Shown piece by piece: positions 7,103-15,672 of a DNA stretch of 17,826 bases (its first letter is position 1; each line of letters opens with the position of its first letter). The stretch comes from an uncultured Flavobacteriales bacterium (lineage in GTDB: Bacteria > Bacteroidota > Bacteroidia > Flavobacteriales > Crocinitomicaceae). The notes below the pieces were generated by a model that was not told the DNA's origin, made no database searches, and worked only from the letters and a program-made list of their open reading frames with translations. Made by a program: the position numbers and the translations under genes. The stretch is taken from NCBI GenBank assembly GCA_946478775.1, contig CAMLDR010000086.1:1-17826 (forward strand), in the 5' to 3' direction.

Positions 7103-8428
7103 TTATAACAAATCATTTGCCAGGTTCGCTAATTCAGAACGCTCTCCTTTTTCGAGTCTCACGTGAGCAAAAAGGTTCTGACCTTTCAATCGGTCGATGA
7201 GGTAGGCCAGCCCATTACTGTTTTCATCCAGGTAAGGCGTATCAATTTGGTGAACGTCTCCTGTAAATACAATTTTGGTTCCTTCACCGGCACGTGTAAT
7301 GATTGTTTTTACTTCGTGCGGAGTGAGGTTCTGCGCTTCGTCCACAATAAACAGGATATTGGATAAACTTCTTCCCCGGATAAAGGCAAGCGGAGTAATT
7401 AGAATGCGTCCGCTTTCTTCCATTTCCACAATGTGCTTGTGGCGTTTTTCATTTTCTCCGAATTGGGACTTGATGAATTTCAGGTTATCCCAAAGTGGTT
7501 CCATATACGGGCCGATCTTATCTTTAGCGTCACCCGGAAGGAAACCGATTTCTTTATTGGATAAAGGAACGAGTGGACGAGCAAGGATAATTTGCTGGAA
7601 GAGTTTGTGCTGTTCCAAAGCTGCGGCCAAAGCAAGCAGGGTCTTTCCTGTTCCGGCAACACCCTGCAGTGCCACGAGTTTGATGTTGTTATTCATCAAA
7701 GCATTGATGGCGAATGCCTGTTCGGCGTTTTTGGGCTTAATTCCGGAAGTGTATTCTTTTTCTACTCGTTGAAGCGTGTCCGTATGCGGATCGAAATAGG
7801 CCAAACCGGAACTTTTTCCATTTTTAAGGATGTAGTATCCGTTGGCTACCTTTTGATTTCCCAAAATACCGTCTTCATCAATGGTTCCCTTCAGGAATAG
7901 TTGCTTGATGGTTTCTGATTCAATGCCTTCAATGGTAGAGCTGGAAGTCTTCTCCAAATCATGGGAATGTACTTTTCCTGTTTCATAATCCTCTGCAAGG
8001 ATTCCAAGTGCTTTTGCTTTGATCCGCAGATTGATGTCTTTCGTAACAAGGATTACTTCCTTCTTAAGTTCCTGTTCTTTTACTGCCAGGGTTGCATTGA
8101 TGATCTTGTGGTCGTTCTTTCCAACACCGTAAACAGTTTCAGCATCCACACCTTTTGGCTGCGAATCGAGAAGTACTTTAAACGAGCCTAAATTTGGCCC
8201 AAGGGTGATCCACTGCTGCAAGCCGCCGTTTGCTGATATTCTATCAATGAAACGAATTACTTCACGGGCTGAGAAATTTTTGGTGTCATTTCCGATCTTG
8301 AACTTGTCCAATTCTTCCAAAACGGTAATGGGAATTGCCACATCGTGTCTTTCAAAATGCATGATCGCATCGTGGTCGTGTAGTAGTACAGAAGTATCTA
8401 ATACGAATAGTTTATTCTTTTTAGCCAT
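7103..8428 (-). CDS. PIN-PhoH fusion protein (PhoH2-type RNA helicase/ribonuclease)
   Basis: A 441-aa cytoplasmic protein with an N-terminal PIN ribonuclease domain (about 6-150) and a C-terminal PhoH ATPase domain (about 233-441). PIN acidic residues are visible: D11 in VLDTSVLLHD, E38/E39 in VLEELD, D106 in GKNDHKII and D131 in LVTKDINLR. The PhoH part has Walker A GVAGTGKT (256-263), Walker B IVDEAQN (361-367) and FTGDVHQID (388-396), plus RPLVPLSNKEIGFLPG (284-299). Family members characterised elsewhere unwind and cleave RNA using ATP; phosphate-starvation regulation belongs to E. coli PhoH and should not be assumed. Length matches the family. No antitoxin-like small gene precedes it, unlike the mycobacterial phoAT arrangement. 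Identification is firm. Confidence 0.95.
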   Translation of the reverse strand: MAKKNKLFVLDTSVLLHDHDAIMHFERHDVAIPITVLEELDKFKIGNDTKNFSAREVIRFIDRISANGGLQQWITLGPNLGSFKVLLDSQPKGVDAETVYGVGKNDHKIINATLAVKEQELKKEVILVTKDINLRIKAKALGILAEDYETGKVHSHDLEKTSSSTIEGIESETIKQLFLKGTIDEDGILGNQKVANGYYILKNGKSSGLAYFDPHTDTLQRVEKEYTSGIKPKNAEQAFAINALMNNNIKLVALQGVAGTGKTLLALAAALEQHKLFQQIILARPLVPLSNKEIGFLPGDAKDKIGPYMEPLWDNLKFIKSQFGENEKRHKHIVEMEESGRILITPLAFIRGRSLSNILFIVDEAQNLTPHEVKTIITRAGEGTKIVFTGDVHQIDTPYLDENSNGLAYLIDRLKGQNLFAHVRLEKGERSELANLANDLL

Positions 8429-8460
8429 GCTGAAGTATTTTTATTAAAGTACTTCTTTCT

Positions 8461-8488
8461 CAAATCTGTTACACGGCGAAAGAATCAA
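8461..8488 (-). promoter_or_regulatory. Candidate promoter of the PhoH gene
   Basis: On the minus strand TTTG (TTG at 8486-8488) is separated by 17 bases from CAGATTTG (8461-8468), one mismatch from TAnnTTTG. Predicted transcription start is near 8454, giving a leader of about 25 bases. Confidence 0.4.
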
Positions 8489-8508
8489 ACTTATTGACAA
8501 CTGGTTGT

Positions 8509-8541
8509 GATTAAAAAAGGGAGCTTTTAACTCCCTTTTAA
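8509..8541 (-). terminator. Intrinsic terminator of the first SprB-repeat gene
   Basis: AAAAGGGAG (8515-8523) and CTCCCTTTT (8531-8539) form a 9-bp stem with a 7-base loop; the minus-strand transcript continues with U's. It starts about 10 bases after the stop codon at 8550. Confidence 0.85.
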
Positions 8542-8549
8542 TGTTCTCT

Positions 8550-11500
8550 TTATCTTTCTATCACAAAGCGCTTCAGTGTTTTAGCGCCCAGTGAATGGAG
8601 TTCGATGTTGTATACTCCCATGGCTAGTTTTCCACAATCAATTTTCGTTTGTCCCGGAACAAGTGTGTTAGATGAAATAACTCTTCCTGTTTGATCCAGG
8701 ATGCGTGCCTCGATAACCTGGCTTGAACTGTTATCCACATTCAGGACATTGTTTGCAGGATTCGGATAGATATTCACCACCTGGTTCAACATCTCAGAAA
8801 TCGAGTTTGGCTGTCCTGTTGACAGACGGTTATCGCGGTTTGATCTGGTTGTGTTGAAATCCTGAGCCGATTTAGTCGCATTACAAATACTCGGAGAATT
8901 TACTGTTACCACATAATACAAACCATCTGTTGTTGTTACGTTACCATCCGTGTAAGTAAACAAGTTATTCGGCATGGTTTGAATGGTCGTCCAGCCATCC
9001 GCATCCGTATGTTTTTTTATTATAAAGTTTGAATAGCTGAACCCTTCGTAGCTGTCCCAGAACAAGTTGATGTCACCTCCCAATCCCTGGCTGATCACCA
9101 GGTGGATTGTTTTGTGATTATCGCTCAATTCTGATTCGTTTCCGCAGTCATCCACAGAAGCGATTTTGTATCTCCAGGAGCGAACATTCGGAGATGCAAC
9201 CAGGTCGTTGTAAACAGATTCGTCTGTGTAAAGAACAGAACCAACCAATTGGTACAAACCTGCCTGGGAAGTTTCCCTGTAAATGTTGAAGTGGTCGATA
9301 CCTGTTGTAATTGGTTTTTCCCAAACAACCAGGTTGGTATTTGTAACAGAATCTACAGTTACCAAACAAATTTCAACCGGATCAGGAAGCGTAGATTCTA
9401 CTGTTCCTCCCAATACGGTAATACATCCGGAAGCTCCTGTTACGGAAACCGAATAGTTCCCCGGACTTAGATTCGAAATGTTTTGTGTAGTTGCACCATT
9501 CGTCCATAAATAGCTTTGAGGATTTCCTGAGATAACTGTCAACTGGATTTGTCCGTTATTGGAGCAGGAAGCCGGTGTAATGCTATTGATTGCCACTGTT
9601 GGTCCGAAATTATTGGAAACCAAAGCGGAAGAGCTGAATGAACAACCGTTTGCATCGGTAATGGTACAAGTGTAGGTTCCTGCACCAATATTTGTAAGTG
9701 TTGCACTATTTGTGCCCACAGCTGCTCCCTGTCCGTTTACCCAAGCGTAAGAGAACGGAGCCGTTCCGCCGTTGAAAGAAGCTGCTACTTGTCCGTCTGT
9801 TGCAGCACAAGCCGGTTGTGTCACAGTCATCTGGTTCAACATAATTTGTTGAGGTTCCTGTACCGTATAAGTTGCTGTAGAAACACATCCGATAGCATCT
9901 GTGATGGTTAATTCGTATGGTCCGCCGATCAATCCGGTGATATCCTGTGTTGCAGCACCGTTTGACCATGCGTAAACCAAAGGAGCAGCGCCGCCGGATA
10001 CCGATACATCAATTGATCCATTGTTCGCACTATAGCAAGTTGTACCAACGGGAACGCCGGTTTGAGAAAGGCCGTTAGACCCGACCATGGAAGTGGAAGT
10101 AGACAAACATCCGTTCGCATCCGTTACAGATACTAAATATTGGCCCGGAGCAAGATCATCTACACTTGATTGGGTGGAACCGGTACTCCAGTAAATGGTG
10201 TACGGGGATTGCCCGTTTGTAATTGCAACAGCAGCATCTCCTGTATTCTGATTACAGTTTGAAGGATTTGTAGTCACATTCAGGTCCGGAGTTTGATTGA
10301 TCGTAATTGGCAAAGTGCTTGCGCTGGTACAACCGTATTGATTGGTTTTGGTGTAATTCATGACTACGGATGAGCCTGTAGGATAGGAAGGGTAGAACGT
10401 GTTATTGAGGATTCCTGTTCCCGACCAGGTCCCGCCATTAGGTGTAGACCAGTTATTTAAATTAATCGGATTTGCATTCTCACAAACTTCATTTACCGGG
10501 TTTGTGAACGTGATTACCGGCTTGGGATTCACCAGTATTGAAATTAACCTGGTGTCTACAACTATATTATTTTCAGAAAGTTCAAATTCCAGATCCACAG
10601 TGGTTGGACTGGTAACGTCATTGGTATTCGTTACAAATGCGGAATAATTTAATCCCGATCCGGATACGGAAACTGCTGAATTTGGAATAATAGCAACATT
10701 TTGAGAAGTAACGGTCATGGAAATGTTGTCATGACTGAAGTTAGGGTCCAGTAGGTAAATACTGTTGCTTGCACTGTTATTGAAAACCGATCCTTCGCAC
10801 ATGACAAAAGTGTCCCAATCTTCGATATTGGCCGGCTGATCGTATTCCTTCACGTAGCATTTACCAGAGCTGATATAAGCAATTACATGCACTCCATAAA
10901 TGGTTTCGGTGGATAGGGAAATAGCATTGTTTGGCGCCAGTAAAGTGCCGGATGTGATGGTGCTTGGCGCGGAAGGAGCCATGTCCCCGGTAATTTGTTT
11001 GTAATAACAGGTAGTTCCCTGTCGATAGAACACAAAGGTATTTGTACCCTGGCCGGCAAAGTCAAAATCGCTGACCTGGGACAAGGAAGTAGATGTAGCG
11101 ATGGTTAACGGGGTTCCAAAGGCACTTCCGTTAAAACCGTAATACATGAGTTTTGGATTGGAGTCATCGGTAAGGTTGATGTAAGCATAATTGGTTGAGA
11201 AAAGCCCTTTTTCCAAAAGCATTTTCAAAGAGCCTTCACTGGCAACAAAACTTTCGCTATGACTGTTTGTAGTCAGTTCTGAGCGTGTCAGTTGCGGACT
11301 TCCCACGGTAGCTTCTTCAAAGATTACTTTTAGGTTATTGCCCGTTGTGGAGATTGCTGAAACAGCATCATCATATCCTTCATTACTGTCGTCCAGGTTT
11401 CCTCCTCCTATTTGAATACCGGTTCCAAGTTTTACAGTAATTAATCCTTCTGAAAAAGTTTGGTACTCGCGGTTGTAATAAGTTACGAATAGTTCGTTTG

Positions 11501-11936
11501 CAGCATTACAACTCAAAGCAAAGTCTTTGGAATGATAGGTCCAGAAGTATGTTCCCACTCCCGTTACGTTCCAGGTTGTACCATTATGTACATAAACTTC
11601 CAAAAATTCATAAGTGGTAGAACTGATAGTAGTTAATACTTTGGCACCTACAACCGGATTTTCTCCTTGCATGATAAGCTCGAGATCAAATGCATTAGGA
11701 CTGGAAATACCAGCAGTCCCGACAAGGTTCCAGGCGGTACCGCTCCAACGGCGAACAGAAATTTTGTTGGAGTTGTCCGAATCGATATATGCCATGAACA
11801 GAACGCCATTAGCGGATATCTCAATATCAACTTCGGTCGCATTCGCAATTCCGGCTGAACTTCCGATAAAATTCCAAGTCTGAGAAAAGGAAAAGGTCGA
11901 AAGAAAAACAACTAATAGCGTAAGTAGTTTTTTCAT
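8550..11936 (-). CDS. T9SS-exported SprB-repeat protein with beta-propeller-like head, 1128 aa
   Basis: Signal peptide MKKLLTLLVVFLSTFSFSQ. Residues 20-370 contain propeller-like units with recurring W-N-x-x-G (WNFIGSSAG, WNLVGTAG, WNVTGVGTY). An Ig/PKD-like segment follows (about 470-548, CENANPINLN then GGTWSGTG). Four SprB-type repeats, each starting at a cysteine and ending DANGC-like, lie near 560-610, 634-684, 710-765 and 791-838. Two FN3-like domains follow (857-945, 946-1020), then AQDFNTTRSNR (1024-1034). The T9SS type A sorting domain (about 1053-1128) starts at NIYPNPANN and ends TLKRFVIER. The product should cross the inner membrane by Sec and the outer membrane by the T9SS, with CTD removal by PorU; surface anchoring or release cannot be decided. 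Adhesion is plausible by analogy to SprB, the Flavobacterium gliding adhesin, but this protein is far shorter. Confidence 0.9.
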   Translation of the reverse strand: MKKLLTLLVVFLSTFSFSQTWNFIGSSAGIANATEVDIEISANGVLFMAYIDSDNSNKISVRRWSGTAWNLVGTAGISSPNAFDLELIMQGENPVVGAKVLTTISSTTYEFLEVYVHNGTTWNVTGVGTYFWTYHSKDFALSCNAANELFVTYYNREYQTFSEGLITVKLGTGIQIGGGNLDDSNEGYDDAVSAISTTGNNLKVIFEEATVGSPQLTRSELTTNSHSESFVASEGSLKMLLEKGLFSTNYAYINLTDDSNPKLMYYGFNGSAFGTPLTIATSTSLSQVSDFDFAGQGTNTFVFYRQGTTCYYKQITGDMAPSAPSTITSGTLLAPNNAISLSTETIYGVHVIAYISSGKCYVKEYDQPANIEDWDTFVMCEGSVFNNSASNSIYLLDPNFSHDNISMTVTSQNVAIIPNSAVSVSGSGLNYSAFVTNTNDVTSPTTVDLEFELSENNIVVDTRLISILVNPKPVITFTNPVNEVCENANPINLNNWSTPNGGTWSGTGILNNTFYPSYPTGSSVVMNYTKTNQYGCTSASTLPITINQTPDLNVTTNPSNCNQNTGDAAVAITNGQSPYTIYWSTGSTQSSVDDLAPGQYLVSVTDANGCLSTSTSMVGSNGLSQTGVPVGTTCYSANNGSIDVSVSGGAAPLVYAWSNGAATQDITGLIGGPYELTITDAIGCVSTATYTVQEPQQIMLNQMTVTQPACAATDGQVAASFNGGTAPFSYAWVNGQGAAVGTNSATLTNIGAGTYTCTITDANGCSFSSSALVSNNFGPTVAINSITPASCSNNGQIQLTVISGNPQSYLWTNGATTQNISNLSPGNYSVSVTGASGCITVLGGTVESTLPDPVEICLVTVDSVTNTNLVVWEKPITTGIDHFNIYRETSQAGLYQLVGSVLYTDESVYNDLVASPNVRSWRYKIASVDDCGNESELSDNHKTIHLVISQGLGGDINLFWDSYEGFSYSNFIIKKHTDADGWTTIQTMPNNLFTYTDGNVTTTDGLYYVVTVNSPSICNATKSAQDFNTTRSNRDNRLSTGQPNSISEMLNQVVNIYPNPANNVLNVDNSSSQVIEARILDQTGRVISSNTLVPGQTKIDCGKLAMGVYNIELHSLGAKTLKRFVIER

Positions 11937-11967
11937 AAGTACTTTAATGTTAGCAATTCACAATTAG

Positions 11968-11975
11968 CAAAGGTA
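11968..11975 (-). promoter_or_regulatory. TACCTTTG box upstream of the first SprB-repeat gene
   Basis: Exact TAnnTTTG match on the minus strand, 31 bases before the ATG at 11936; no TTG at the expected 17-23 base distance. The rest of 11937-12108 holds only the upstream gene's terminator. Confidence 0.3.
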
Positions 11976-12057
11976 ACCAAATATCATTGGTGGTTTTAAA
12001 GAGACTCGTATGTTGTAGTTTTCTCTGTGTGTTTTCGGTCTTTCTATAAATGGTTGG

Positions 12058-12087
12058 TAAAAAAAAGAGGGACAATTGCCCCTCTTT
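12058..12087 (-). terminator. Intrinsic terminator of the second SprB-repeat gene
   Basis: AAAGAGGG (12064-12071) pairs with CCCTCTTT (12080-12087) around an 8-base loop; a long U-tract follows in the minus-strand transcript. It lies about 20 bases past the stop at 12109. Confidence 0.85.
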
Positions 12088-12108
12088 CCATTTGCTAAAT
12101 CATTGTAG

Positions 12109-15100
12109 TTAATATTTACTGATTCTCTTCACGATTTTCGAAGTGGAAGAGCTAATCTCCACCAGGTAGATACCCGATTGAATATCATTTAATTGAATCG
12201 AAATTTTAGATGCTGAACTGGTAGTTGTGTTAACGACTTTTCCTGAAAGTGAAGTGAACCGATAGGTCAGTGTTTCATTACCGTCCTGAACAAATGTTAC
12301 ATCTCCCTGTGTGGGATTCGGGTAAATCAGGATCTCATTCAGATCATTTTCAGAAATACCGTTCGATGAAGCACCGTCAACTCCTTCTCCCGTTGCAAAC
12401 TGACCACGCTCACGATTTGAACGGGTAGTATTGAAATCCTGTGCTTTTTCTGCCGTACAATCTGAGTTCGTCAGCATTTCGATGTAATAATCAACACCCG
12501 TTGATCCTGCAGGAGGGGTATCATTGTAAAAAGAGGTGCCAAGCACTATAGGAGTTAGGTTTACCGGCATCCAGCCAACCTGGTCCGTTTTTCTCCAAAC
12601 CACATAGCCGGTTACGTTTCCTGATCCTTCGTAATCATCCCAAAGGATATCAAAAGATCCGTCTCCGGTATCCAGGATCGTATTCAAATGCAGGGTTTTG
12701 TGCGCTGTAGAAATAGGACTTTCCGCACCACAGGCATTTACAGCTGAGATCTTATAGCGCCATGAGCGGTTCATCGGTGAAGCAACCACATCATTGAAGT
12801 AAGATAAGCTCGCTGCTTTTACGGTATCGATTAACAAGTAATTTCCTGCTAAATCTGACTCTCTGTAGATATTGTAATGATCAATACCGGAAGTTTCCGT
12901 TCTTTCCCAAACAACTAAGTTGGTTGTGGTAGCCGTATCTACAGTAACCAAACAAATAGGCTGAGCAAGTGGTGCTCTTGTTCCGACAAAAACTGTTTTT
13001 GAAGCGTAACAAGGCTGAGCCACGTTTCCGCTGACAGCGTTAATGGTGTAAGATCCTTCGTCCAGGTTGAAATTACTTTGAGTAGTAGCTCCGTTTGACC
13101 AGGACCAGGAGTATGGCAGGTTTCCGCCGTTTGGATCAACCGTAAAATTCACAGTAACTCCACCATTGCTTTGATTACACTGCGTATTTAGAATACTTGT
13201 GTTGATGTCGGAAGCGAACTCGTCATCCAGTTGGTGCGTGAATTCTTTGATACATCCGTTTCCGTCAGTAACTTCTAAGGTATACAAACCGTGACCTACC
13301 CCGGTTAAATTCAAACTTGTCTGACCTGTACCGATCCATTCAAAAGTAGGCGTACCTGTTGCGTTAACAGAAGCTGTGATGCTTCCGTCAGTTGCTCCGC
13401 AGGATGGTTCCGTACCAAAAAGGTTAGCAGTTATCGGAGCAGGCTCTGCAATTGTGTAAGAACCTGAAACCTGACAGCCGTTGACATCCCATACATTTAC
13501 AGAGTAGGATCCCGGGGCCAGGTTGGAAATGGTTTGTGTTCCGTAACCATTCGACCATAAGAACTGATAAGCGTTCGGATTTACGATAGTGACACTGATT
13601 GATCCGTCGTTTGCACCGTTACAACTAACGTTGGTAATGGTTGGAGTAATGCTTACATTGGCTGCTTCTACGGAAGTTACGCCCGTAAGGTGACAATTGT
13701 AATCATCTGTTGTGCTGTAATAATACGGTCCGGGTACCAGATTGGAAATGGTAGTAGCAGTTTCACCTGTTGACCATTCCAGGGTGTAGTTAGCGGAAGC
13801 TCCCGGATTAAATGTTACGGTAGCAGTTCCTGTAGCAGATCCGCACGCACTTGGAGTAGACACCACAGAAGTGCTTCCGAGTGCCGGGAATGTTACTGTT
13901 GCAGATCCGATGACCATACAACCATCAATCTCATCGTTGAGGATGATGGTTCCACCTGTAAAAGTTTGAGAAAGAACAGTACCGTCTATGGTTGTTCCAT
14001 CGACAGGGTTTCCGTTCAGGCTGAATGTTCCGTGATCGTAGTAATTGACATAGTTTGTCAGGTCAATCAGATTGTCATTGCTGCACAAGTAGAGAGGATT
14101 GGAAGAAAAACTCACCACCGGTGCAGAAGTTGTTCCGACTACAATTCCCGGCAGGGTAACAGGAGTGATGCTGTATCCGTCGAAAAGCTGGAATTGTATA
14201 TTGGCATTGCCTCCGGAAGAAATGTATCCGTAGATAGCATATTTTGTAAGCGCAGGAGAAACCGTGTTGTCAAAGTAAATTAATTCTGCGGTCATAGCGG
14301 TGACTACGCCGTTAATATCGTTTAAGTTCAAAATCTTTAATGGGCCATCCTTGTTATCATCGTAAAACTCCAGGGCATGATAGATCAGGTTGTCATTCCC
14401 CGCACAAGTTCCCCCGGTTGGCACAATGGAAGGCTGATTGATTTCCGGCCGGGTATTGTAAACTTTGGAGTAGTAGTTCCCGTCATTTTGGTAGTTGATC
14501 GCCAAATGTTCGCCATTTTGGCCTAAAGAGGTCATGAACAGGTTATTTAAACCTGCCGTGAGCGGAATTTGAATTCCCAAAGTGTCCCAATCTCCTGTTC
14601 CCCAGTCTTTTCTGAATACGTATGAATCTCCCAGTGAAGCATTTCCTGCCGGACTAAAGTTGGAAAGGATGAATGAATAACTGGAGTTTTGAGTGGTAGC
14701 AGAGCGAATCGTATCAAAGTTGAAAGTTAGAGCAGGATCTGTTCCTGTGTTCAACTGTACGTTTGCATTTCCTGAAAGAGACTTTTCATAGGTTGTCTGA
14801 TTACCGTAGTTGCGCATCAGGATTTTAGGTGCGTTTTGTCCGTTACCAACCATAAAGTAGCTTCCGCTAATGAAGTCGGTTCCCGTATTATCCTTTAATC
14901 GTCCGTCATTTGATCCGCCGGAATTGTAATTGCTCAGGGAATAAGGTGCATTAATGGGTGCAACTGCCAGGCGATTGATTCCTGCCCCCGAAATTCCGTA
15001 ATAGATGGATGTGGATGAAAAATAGATCTGGAATTTCCCGGATAAACTGAAGCCCGGATTGAGTATGGTATTGACCCCGAATTCCGCATCCCAGGTATTT

Positions 15101-15588
15101 GTACCGGTGTTGAAAGTACAAATGCTCGTATTGGTGTTCTCAGTAAACATCACCACGATCTTTCCGGATACCGGGTCGGCTTTAAATTCCCACGATCCTG
15201 GTCCTATTGTAGCAATCAGAGAGTTATATCCGACAATGGTATTGGTTGTAAAATCAAACATATGTGCATACAAACCGCCAAAACCACCGGTTACGAAGTA
15301 AGCTTTATTACCGATTACTTCCCCTTCAATTCGGGTCATACCGGAGATGTAAGTGTCTTCAGCATCGAGCCATTTCCAGGCACCTGTTTCCGGGTTGTAC
15401 ATCGTAACGCGGATGTAGTTCCCAATGGAATCACTGAAATGGTATAATTTATTCTGGTACAGGATTGATTTTACCTGTCCGCCACTCACAAAAGGGTCGA
15501 CAGGTAGTGCAGAAGACCAGTCGTATGTTTGCGCCTGGACCTTTGCAAGGCTTACCAGCAAAATACATAAGAACAATAATTTTTTCAT
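12109..15588 (-). CDS. T9SS-exported SprB-repeat protein with Kelch-like head, 1159 aa
   Basis: Signal peptide MKKLLFLCILLVSLAKVQAQ. The head (about 20-380) is unlike that of the neighbouring paralogue: phrases such as VKSILYQNKLYHFSDS, VTMYNPETGAWKWLD, GNKAYFVTGG and STSIYYGISG suggest Kelch/WD-type propeller blades. An extra beta-rich segment (390-490) and an Ig/PKD-like segment (497-568, LCSNDNLIDLTNYV) follow. Four SprB-type repeats begin near C582, C656, C730 and C804. Then come paired FN3-like domains (878-965, 966-1045), AEKAQDFNTTRSNRERGQFA (1047-1066), a short GEGVDGASSN linker, and a T9SS type A sorting domain from ILIYPNPTQG (1086) to KIVKRISKY. Predicted to be exported through Sec and then the T9SS. 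Function is unknown; a cell-surface binding protein is the simplest reading. Confidence 0.9.
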   Translation of the reverse strand: MKKLLFLCILLVSLAKVQAQTYDWSSALPVDPFVSGGQVKSILYQNKLYHFSDSIGNYIRVTMYNPETGAWKWLDAEDTYISGMTRIEGEVIGNKAYFVTGGFGGLYAHMFDFTTNTIVGYNSLIATIGPGSWEFKADPVSGKIVVMFTENTNTSICTFNTGTNTWDAEFGVNTILNPGFSLSGKFQIYFSSTSIYYGISGAGINRLAVAPINAPYSLSNYNSGGSNDGRLKDNTGTDFISGSYFMVGNGQNAPKILMRNYGNQTTYEKSLSGNANVQLNTGTDPALTFNFDTIRSATTQNSSYSFILSNFSPAGNASLGDSYVFRKDWGTGDWDTLGIQIPLTAGLNNLFMTSLGQNGEHLAINYQNDGNYYSKVYNTRPEINQPSIVPTGGTCAGNDNLIYHALEFYDDNKDGPLKILNLNDINGVVTAMTAELIYFDNTVSPALTKYAIYGYISSGGNANIQFQLFDGYSITPVTLPGIVVGTTSAPVVSFSSNPLYLCSNDNLIDLTNYVNYYDHGTFSLNGNPVDGTTIDGTVLSQTFTGGTIILNDEIDGCMVIGSATVTFPALGSTSVVSTPSACGSATGTATVTFNPGASANYTLEWSTGETATTISNLVPGPYYYSTTDDYNCHLTGVTSVEAANVSITPTITNVSCNGANDGSISVTIVNPNAYQFLWSNGYGTQTISNLAPGSYSVNVWDVNGCQVSGSYTIAEPAPITANLFGTEPSCGATDGSITASVNATGTPTFEWIGTGQTSLNLTGVGHGLYTLEVTDGNGCIKEFTHQLDDEFASDINTSILNTQCNQSNGGVTVNFTVDPNGGNLPYSWSWSNGATTQSNFNLDEGSYTINAVSGNVAQPCYASKTVFVGTRAPLAQPICLVTVDTATTTNLVVWERTETSGIDHYNIYRESDLAGNYLLIDTVKAASLSYFNDVVASPMNRSWRYKISAVNACGAESPISTAHKTLHLNTILDTGDGSFDILWDDYEGSGNVTGYVVWRKTDQVGWMPVNLTPIVLGTSFYNDTPPAGSTGVDYYIEMLTNSDCTAEKAQDFNTTRSNRERGQFATGEGVDGASSNGISENDLNEILIYPNPTQGDVTFVQDGNETLTYRFTSLSGKVVNTTTSSASKISIQLNDIQSGIYLVEISSSTSKIVKRISKY

Positions 15589-15610
15589 AATGGTAGAATT
15601 AAATAATACA

Positions 15611-15645
15611 GAAAAAAAATCATTGCACCGGAATGGAACAATGAT
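15611..15645 (-). terminator. Intrinsic terminator of the third SprB-repeat gene
   Basis: ATCATTG (15619-15625) pairs with CAATGAT (15639-15645); in the minus-strand transcript eight U's follow. The whole gap to the next gene is only 84 bp. I see no good TAnnTTTG box for the second gene here, so partial read-through may feed it. Confidence 0.7.
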
Positions 15646-15672
15646 CTTTTACTTCGTTATACTTGGAGCAGT

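Noticed and set aside
7103..8428. Toxin-antitoxin pair built on the PIN domain
   Set aside because: No small partner gene precedes it, and the PIN domain is fused to a PhoH ATPase, a widespread housekeeping-type arrangement.
8432..8455. GAAGTA / TACTTC inverted repeat before the PhoH gene, and AAGTACTT also adjoining the start at 11936
   Set aside because: Six- and eight-base palindromes in AT-rich leaders are expected by chance; no third copy was noticed.
9107..9970. Overlapping frames of 60-90 codons on both strands inside the SprB-repeat genes
   Set aside because: Low-complexity, without start context or family features; they mirror the codon pattern of the large genes.
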